A DNA stretch of 8,232 bases, taken from the NCBI GenBank assembly GCA_900543105.1, contig UQQA01000115.1, positions 1-8,232 of the forward strand. The letters run 5' to 3'. Shown in pieces: positions 4,112 to 8,232 of the stretch (positions are counted from its first letter, which is position 1; every line of letters begins with the position of its first letter). Below the pieces are notes generated by a model that saw only the letters and a program-made list of their open reading frames with translations, searched no databases and was not told the origin of the DNA. This DNA comes from an uncultured Ruminococcus sp. Lineage in GTDB: Bacteria; Bacillota; Clostridia; Oscillospirales; Ruminococcaceae. Both the position numbers and the translations under genes were made by a program.

Positions 4112-5656
4112 TCAACAATATTGATTTATAAATTTATAGCTAACACTTACGTTTTGAATAGTTTCGGTCGGTGAATTCTGTACCTTTTCGCCAACCTCTA
4201 TAACGCTTATCAGCGTGTTGAGAATTTCGGGCGTTAATTCCTCTATCTCGGAAAATCTGCCGAGTAGATTCATAAAACTAACCACATCTTCACAACAAAC
4301 CCTGTTCTTATTAAGCTCTGCTGTCAGCTTCGATTTTCTATCAGTGAATGCTTCTATTCTGTCATTGCACTCCCCTGACATTTCCTCGAACATCTCTGCA
4401 TTTTTTATGATACCATCATAGTAGTCATTGTAGATTTTCTTGTACTTGTTTTTTTCTTTGATAATCTGCTTTTCAAGGCTTTCAATCTCCGCTTTGATAC
4501 CCTCGGAATCGGGTATATTTTCATTCAGATTTGCAAGTACCTTTTTCCGAAAAGCCTTTTCATCCGTTTTGCAGTCAGCAAATATCTTCCTTATGTCCGT
4601 TAAAACCGATGTACACAAATCATCAAGTTTGATGTTATGCGTGGTGCAGCGTTTTACTCCGCCTTTTAATATTTTACTGTTGGTACATACGAAATACGGA
4701 CTTTTGTTTGGAGGACAGGCAATTCGCATTGTTGCACCGCAGTCGGCACATTTCAGCAGTCCTCGAAAGATATTTTCGGAACGGTTACCCTTGATTTCTC
4801 TCTTTCGGCTGCTAAGTTTTGACTGAACCTCGTCCCACAGCTCCTGTGAAATAATCGGTTCGTGGGCTTTTTCACAAACGCACCAGTCGGCTTCATCAAC
4901 TGCCACAACCTTTTTGCTCTTGAAATTTATCTTTCGCCTTTTTCCATAAACAATTTTGCCAAGATAAACCTCATTATGCAGCAGATTATTTATAGACGAT
5001 CTGTTCCAACTGTAAGGATTCGGATTGCTGTAATTGCCTTGATTATACTCTTTCAAAGCTGTCGGACTTAACACTTGATGCTCATACAGATATTCAGCAA
5101 TGTTAGACATTCCCATTCCGTGATATGCCACAAGTTCAAAAATCGTCACAACTGTCGGTGCGTTTTCTTCATCAACAACAAGTTTATTCTTCTCGATTGT
5201 TGATTTCTTGTATCCATAAGGAAGCCACGGGTGAAGGAATTCCCCATTAAGAGATTTTGCTTCAAATGCCTGTCGAACTTTCTGCGATACCTCCGCCGGA
5301 AGCATCTCATTGATAACACTCCGCAAAGGCAGCATCATATCGTACTTGCTTCGGGGAGTAATTATAGTGTTATCCGCAATGATGATAAAGGTAACATTAT
5401 TTTCGGGGAAGAATATCTGAGTGAAATATCCAACCTCGATATGCTCTCTGCCGAAGCGTGATAAGTCCTTTACGATAACAGTATCTACCTTTTTGGCTCT
5501 TATATCCTCAAGCATTCGCTTAAAAGCAGGACGCTCAAAAGCTGACGTTAGATAACGATACTTTTGAAAACACTGGAAAATCAAGGTTTTTCGAGCGACG
5601 GACAAGCCGGGTATTGTACTAAAAACTGAATACGACGCAAAAGCGGCGTTTCCCAC
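4112..5656 (-). pseudogene. Large serine recombinase (TndX/TnpX-like), N-terminally truncated
   Basis: The open frame has 514 codons. From about residue 38 (AFERPAFKRML) it matches large serine recombinases. The late resolvase domain has VKDLSRFGRE (62-71) with its conserved arginines. A recombinase domain covers about 140-285 (PWLPYGYKK, YSWNRSSINNLLHNEVYLGK). A zinc ribbon uses C303, C306, C324 and C337, and a long charged coiled coil covers about 385-455. The beginning is missing: residues 1-36 do not resemble the family, and the expected Tyr-x-Arg-x-Ser segment with the nucleophilic serine is absent. Those first codons come from non-coding DNA that includes half of the strong hairpin at 5639-5691. 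No ribosome binding site precedes the ATG at 5656. The protein is therefore predicted to be inactive. Homology breaks near 5550, which marks a deletion or insertion boundary. Intact family members usually move conjugative or mobilisable elements. Confidence 0.85.
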
Positions 5657-5691
5657 TCTCTACACAGGGAGAACAGGAACGCCGCTTTTTT
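5639..5691 (+). terminator. Strong intrinsic terminator at the module boundary
   Basis: AAAAGCGGCGTT (5639-5650) pairs perfectly with AACGCCGCTTTT (5678-5689). An inner TCCC/GGGA pair (5651-5654 with 5667-5670) extends it, and a T-run (5686-5691) follows on the plus strand. It would stop plus-strand transcription entering from the left and thus insulate the replication/transfer operon. It could also act as an attenuator if a promoter lies just upstream, but none is clear. The A-run on the other side makes it partly bidirectional. Confidence 0.8.
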
Positions 5692-5698
5692 CATGCCC

Positions 5699-5816
5699 TT
5701 TGTTACGCAGTAGGGGCAGAAAAAGCCTTGCTACAAGCGGCTTTCCGGGCGCGTATCTGACGCGGCAAGGGATTTATACCTTATCCCCCGAAACCGCGCT
5801 TCTACTGCGTAACAAA
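5699..5816. repeat. Folded 118-bp region bounded by perfect 15-bp inverted repeats
   Basis: TTTGTTACGCAGTAG (5699-5713) and CTACTGCGTAACAAA (5802-5816) are exact inverted copies 88 bp apart. Inside are three further hairpins: AAAGCC-TTG with CAA-GGCTTT (5722-5744), CGCGT with ACGCG (5750-5764) and GGGAT with ATCCC (5769-5787). The segment CGCGG (5761-5765) can instead pair with CCGCG (5794-5798), so two folds compete. The region ends 25 bp before the replication-type gene. A multi-branched structure there could be a replication origin or oriT-type site, or a structured mRNA leader. The sequence does not decide between these. Confidence 0.7.
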
Positions 5817-5841
5817 TCCACAGCAAAAGGAGTGATTTACT

Positions 5842-6813
5842 ATGGCAGTTTTCCGGGTGGAACGAAACAAGGGCTACACCGTAATGAGCAACCACCACCT
5901 ACGCAACAAGGAGCTTTCTCTAAAGGCAAAGGGGCTGTTGTCGCAAATGCTGTCACTCCCCGAAGATTGGGACTACACCTTGAAAGGCTTATCCCTTATC
6001 AACCGGGAGAAGATAGACGCTATCCGCGAAGCCATACGGGAGCTTGAACGCGCCGGGTATATCGTCCGTTCAAGGGAGCGCGACGAGAAAGGACGCTTGC
6101 GGGGCGCGGACTATGTGATATTCGAGCAGCCGCAGCCGCCTACGCCGGATTTACCTACATTGGAAAATCCAACATTGGATAATCCAACACAGGGAAAACC
6201 AACATTGGAAAAACCTACGTTGGAAAATCCAACGCAATTAAATAAAGATATACAAAGAACTGACTTACCAAAAAAAGAAAAATCAAATACGGATTTATCA
6301 AGTACCCATTCCATTCCTATCCTTTCCCCTAACCCCTCACCTTGCGGGGGAGCGGCTACGCCGCCGGAACGGAAAGGAACGGAAGCGGCAGCACAGAGCG
6401 CAGTAGAGATATACCGGGAAATCATCAAGGACAATATCGACTACGACATTCTCAAACAGGACATGAAATTTGACGGGGACAGGCTTGACGAGATTGTAGA
6501 CCTCATGCTTGAAACGGTATGCACCGCCAGAAAGCGGGTGCGGATTGCGGGGGACGACTACCCGGCAGAGCTTGTGAAGTCAAAGTTTATGAAACTGGAC
6601 GGCGAGCATATCCGCTTTGTGCTTGACTGTATGCGGGAGAACACAACCAAAATCCGCAACATCAAGCAATATCTGAAAGCAGCCCTTTTCAATGCCCCGT
6701 CCACAATCGGCAACTATTACACTTCCCTTGTCGCCCATGACATGGCAAGCGGCGCACTTGCGCCACAGGAGCCGCACGACCCCTATTCATTCAAACCGGG
6801 CGAAAGCCTGTAA
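5842..6813 (+). CDS. Winged-helix replication-initiator-like protein with DUF6017 C-terminus
   Basis: A 323-residue protein. Residues 1-95 form a winged-helix DNA-binding domain of the kind found in ICE and plasmid replication initiators and DnaD-like proteins: FRVERNKGYTVMSNHHLR, LSLKAKGLLSQMLSLP, and INREKIDAIREAIRELERAGYI. Residues 98-180 are a low-complexity linker with five 5-residue repeats (PTLEN type, 105-129) and a proline-rich part. Residues about 190-300 match the DUF6017 type (YDILKQD, RLDEIVDLMLET, IRNIKQYLKAALFNAP). AAGGAG (5827-5832) lies nine bases before the ATG. In Tn1549-like elements a homologue heads the transfer operon and is thought to help replicate the excised circle or single strand. 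It follows the structured inverted-repeat region directly, which fits an origin-binding role. Family call good; function inferred. Confidence 0.82.
   Translation: MAVFRVERNKGYTVMSNHHLRNKELSLKAKGLLSQMLSLPEDWDYTLKGLSLINREKIDAIREAIRELERAGYIVRSRERDEKGRLRGADYVIFEQPQPPTPDLPTLENPTLDNPTQGKPTLEKPTLENPTQLNKDIQRTDLPKKEKSNTDLSSTHSIPILSPNPSPCGGAATPPERKGTEAAAQSAVEIYREIIKDNIDYDILKQDMKFDGDRLDEIVDLMLETVCTARKRVRIAGDDYPAELVKSKFMKLDGEHIRFVLDCMRENTTKIRNIKQYLKAALFNAPSTIGNYYTSLVAHDMASGALAPQEPHDPYSFKPGESL
6154..6234 (+). repeat. 15-bp tandem repeat encoding the linker of the replication-type protein
   Basis: Five in-frame 15-bp units (6154-6168, 6169-6183, 6184-6198, 6199-6213, 6214-6228) plus the first codons of a sixth encode PTLEN, PTLDN, PTQGK, PTLEK, PTLEN and PT. 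The units are imperfect copies of CCAACATTGGAAAAT. Because the period is a multiple of three, unit gain or loss would change linker length without breaking the frame. Confidence 0.85.
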
Positions 6814-6835
6814 ACAACAAAAGGAGGATTTTATT

Positions 6836-7054
6836 ATGGCACAGAGAACAGGAGCATTGGTATTTGACGAGCGCACTGACCGTTACGACATTCGCTTTGA
6901 CCTCAATACTTACTATGGCGGGCTGCATTGCGGGGAGTGCTTTGACGTGTTCGTGCGGGGCAAGTGGAAGCCTACCCGGATTGAGTATGGCGACAACTGG
7001 TATCTTGTGGGTATCAGAGCCGAGGATTTGAATGGGCTGCGGGTGCGTATCTGA
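6836..7054 (+). CDS. DUF5348-family small ICE protein
   Basis: A 72-residue protein starting at ATG 6836, with GGAGG (6823-6827) eight bases upstream. It is a compact, aromatic-rich domain: RYDIRFDLNTYYGGLHCGECFDV, WKPTRIEYGDNWYLVGI, and LNGLRVRI. This is the recognisable signature of DUF5348, found in Tn1549-type transfer operons. The all-beta-like pattern suggests a small barrel or SH3-like fold; this is inferred. Two cysteines (32 and 35) in CGEC could bind a metal but stand alone. It lies 22 bp after the replication-type gene and 41 bp before pcfB, clearly within one operon. The molecular role is unknown; position suggests a part in DNA processing or its control. Confidence 0.85.
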   Translation: MAQRTGALVFDERTDRYDIRFDLNTYYGGLHCGECFDVFVRGKWKPTRIEYGDNWYLVGIRAEDLNGLRVRI

Positions 7055-7095
7055 CCGCCGCCCCATAAAGAAACGCGAAAGGAGGACGCGAGAAA

Positions 7096-7572
7096 TTGCA
7101 GGACGAAGTAAACGAAAAGACCATAGCCCTTTACATCAAGACCGGGAAGCTGACCGCGCAGACGCTCCAAAAGGCAATGAAAGCCATTCTGTCAAAGGGC
7201 AAAAAGCAGCTTACGAAACAGCCACAGGGCAAGCAGAGCTTAAAGCAGCTTATGAAGCAGAACGCGGGCGTTTCCAACATTGAGATTACCGAGGGCAATA
7301 TCAAAGCCTTTGAGAGTACGGCGAAAAAGTACGGTATCGACTTTGCGCTGAAAAAGGACGCGACGGAAAGCCCGCCCCGCTATCTTGTTTTCTTCAAGGG
7401 GCGGGACGCGGACGTGCTGACCGCAGCCTTTAAGGAGTTTTCCGCAAAGAAGCTGACACAGGACAGGAAGCCCTCTATCCGAAAGCTGCTGACAAGCCTT
7501 AAAGAAGCCGCACAGGGCAGAAACGCACAGCGAGAGAAAGTAAAAAACAAAGACAGGGGGCGGGAATTATGA
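7096..7572 (+). CDS. pcfB: PcfB-like conjugation protein (DUF3801)
   Basis: A 158-residue protein starting at TTG 7096, with GGAGG (7081-7085) ten bases upstream. It is a typical DUF3801 member: an N-terminal helical part (MQDEVNEKTIALYIKTGKLTAQ), a basic stretch with GKQSLKQLMKQNAGVSNIEI (46-64), then FESTAKKYGIDFALKKD (72-88) and the conserved PPRYLVFFKGRDADVLTAAFKEF (93-115), with a Lys/Arg-rich tail. Family length (about 155-190) fits. In plasmid pCF10, PcfB is an accessory factor of the relaxosome that works with the relaxase and the coupling protein PcfC. The same partnership is inferred here because its stop overlaps the start of the coupling-protein gene (ATGA, 7569-7572). Confidence 0.9.
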   Translation: MQDEVNEKTIALYIKTGKLTAQTLQKAMKAILSKGKKQLTKQPQGKQSLKQLMKQNAGVSNIEITEGNIKAFESTAKKYGIDFALKKDATESPPRYLVFFKGRDADVLTAAFKEFSAKKLTQDRKPSIRKLLTSLKEAAQGRNAQREKVKNKDRGREL

Positions 7573-8232
7573 AGCCGGAAATCAAGAAGCTGCTTATCCT
7601 CAATCTCCCCTATCTGCTCTTTGTCTGGCTCTTTGATAAAGTGGGCGCGGCTGTCCGGCTTTCCCTCGGCGCGGACGCAAGCGCAAAGCTGCTACATCTT
7701 GGGGACGGTTTTACCGCCGCCTTTTCCAGTATCGCGCCGAGTTTTCACCCCGTCGATTTGCTTATCGGCATTGCAGGGGCGGTCATTGTCCGGCTGATTA
7801 TCTACGTCAAGGGCAAGAACGCGAAGAAGTACCGGAAAGGCATGGAATACGGCTCTGCACGTTGGGGGACAGCCGAGGACATAAAGCCGTACACAGACCC
7901 GGTATTTGAGAACAATATCCCCTTAACGCAGACGGAACGGCTCACCATGAACAGCCGCCCGAAGCAGCCGAAATACGCAAGAAACAAAAATATCCTTGTA
8001 ATCGGCGGTTCCGGCAGCGGCAAGACCCGGTTCTTTGTGAAACCGTCGCTCATGCAATGTACGTCAAAGGATTTTCCAACGTCGTATATCGTCACTGACC
8101 CGAAAGGAACACTGATTTTGGAAACCGGAAAAATGTTGCAGCGGTACAAATACCGTATCAAAGTGCTAAATACGATTAACTTCAAAAAATCCATGAAATA
8201 CAATCCCTTTGCCTATCTGCGGAGCGAAAAGG
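7569..8232 (+). CDS. VirD4/PcfC-type conjugative coupling ATPase, N-terminal part (cut by window edge)
   Basis: 221 codons are visible from ATG 7569 to the right edge, with no stop; full-length relatives have about 550-650 residues. Two membrane segments (about 9-26 and 62-80) are followed by a cytoplasmic part with GMEYGSARWGTAEDI (91-105), the Walker A motif GGSGSGKT (146-153), DPKG (177-180) and YNPFAYL (211-217). These mark the TraG/VirD4 family, known as TcpA or PcfC type in Gram-positives. It is an inner-membrane hexameric ATPase that brings the relaxase-bound DNA strand to the type IV secretion channel. The Walker B part lies outside the window. The start overlaps the pcfB stop by four bases, implying coupled translation. 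No damage is seen in the visible part. Confidence 0.92.
   Translation, partial: MKPEIKKLLILNLPYLLFVWLFDKVGAAVRLSLGADASAKLLHLGDGFTAAFSSIAPSFHPVDLLIGIAGAVIVRLIIYVKGKNAKKYRKGMEYGSARWGTAEDIKPYTDPVFENNIPLTQTERLTMNSRPKQPKYARNKNILVIGGSGSGKTRFFVKPSLMQCTSKDFPTSYIVTDPKGTLILETGKMLQRYKYRIKVLNTINFKKSMKYNPFAYLRSEK

Noticed and set aside
5700..6047. 115-codon plus-strand ORF over the inverted-repeat region and the start of the replication-type gene
   Set aside because: It is a frame-shifted shadow through structured DNA, lacks a ribosome binding site and matches nothing I recognise.
7621..7638. TCTGGCTCTTTGAT resembles the end of the direct repeats at 1626-1639 and 3561-3574
   Set aside because: It lies within the membrane-segment codons of the coupling protein, the match is only about 14 bases, and none of the rest of the 61-bp repeat is present.
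7802..8203. 133-codon minus-strand ORF inside the coupling-protein gene
   Set aside because: It lies antisense to a clear VirD4-type coding frame; open by codon-bias chance.
1..8232. CRISPR arrays, tRNA or rRNA genes, complete insertion sequences
   Set aside because: No regularly spaced repeats, no tRNA cloverleaf with the TTCGA-type arm, and no transposase with terminal inverted repeats were found.

Overview
The window looks like a stretch of a mosaic integrative and conjugative element (ICE) from a low-to-mid GC Firmicute, most likely a gut Clostridia lineage. This rests on strong GGAGG-type ribosome binding sites, T-run terminators, GTG and TTG starts, and gene families typical of Tn916- and Tn1549-type elements. 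No host housekeeping gene, tRNA, rRNA or CRISPR array was seen. The genus cannot be fixed from the sequence.

Left part (1 to about 1915), a Tn916-like regulatory module. It holds a small sigma-region-4-like protein (Orf7-like, minus), a divergent XRE repressor (Orf9-like, plus) and a cysteine-rich KTR zinc-ribbon protein (Orf6-like, minus). The order and orientations match the stretch of Tn916 downstream of tet(M), but no tet gene is present in this window. Between the divergent regulators, the minus-strand leader of the sigma-like gene carries a previously hidden 23-codon leader peptide, mutually exclusive RNA pairings and a strong intrinsic terminator. This is the layout of an attenuator placed directly in front of a likely transfer activator. 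The 5' end of another minus-strand gene lies at the left edge.

Middle part (about 1916 to 4110), accessory cargo. A TetR repressor and a classical short-chain dehydrogenase form an overlapping operon on the minus strand. It is driven by a consensus sigma-70 promoter containing two palindromic operators. The operon and the KTR gene lie between two 61-bp direct repeats (54 of 61 identical), each being a KTR-gene 3' end plus its terminator hairpin. The second copy is fused in frame to a PadR regulator fragment. This suggests that cargo was gained or exchanged at the KTR 3' end.

Right-middle (4112 to about 5656), a large serine recombinase on the minus strand. It lacks its N-terminus, including the region that should carry the catalytic serine, so it is probably a broken gene. 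Its 5' boundary abuts a strong terminator and the next module.

Right part (about 5640 to 8232), a Tn1549-type replication and transfer module on the plus strand, visibly richer in GC. It contains a highly structured 118-bp region bounded by perfect 15-bp inverted repeats, a winged-helix/DUF6017 replication-type protein, a DUF5348 protein, a PcfB (DUF3801) protein and the N-terminal third or so of a VirD4/PcfC coupling ATPase. The last two overlap by ATGA and are presumably translationally coupled.

Taken together, the left module would decide when the element is switched on, the middle carries a self-regulated enzyme cargo, and the right module carries out DNA processing and transfer. The two modules point away from each other with a recombinase remnant at the seam. 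No wholly new protein system is evident. The least explained structures are the attenuator-like leader (about 718-1115) and the folded inverted-repeat region (5699-5816).
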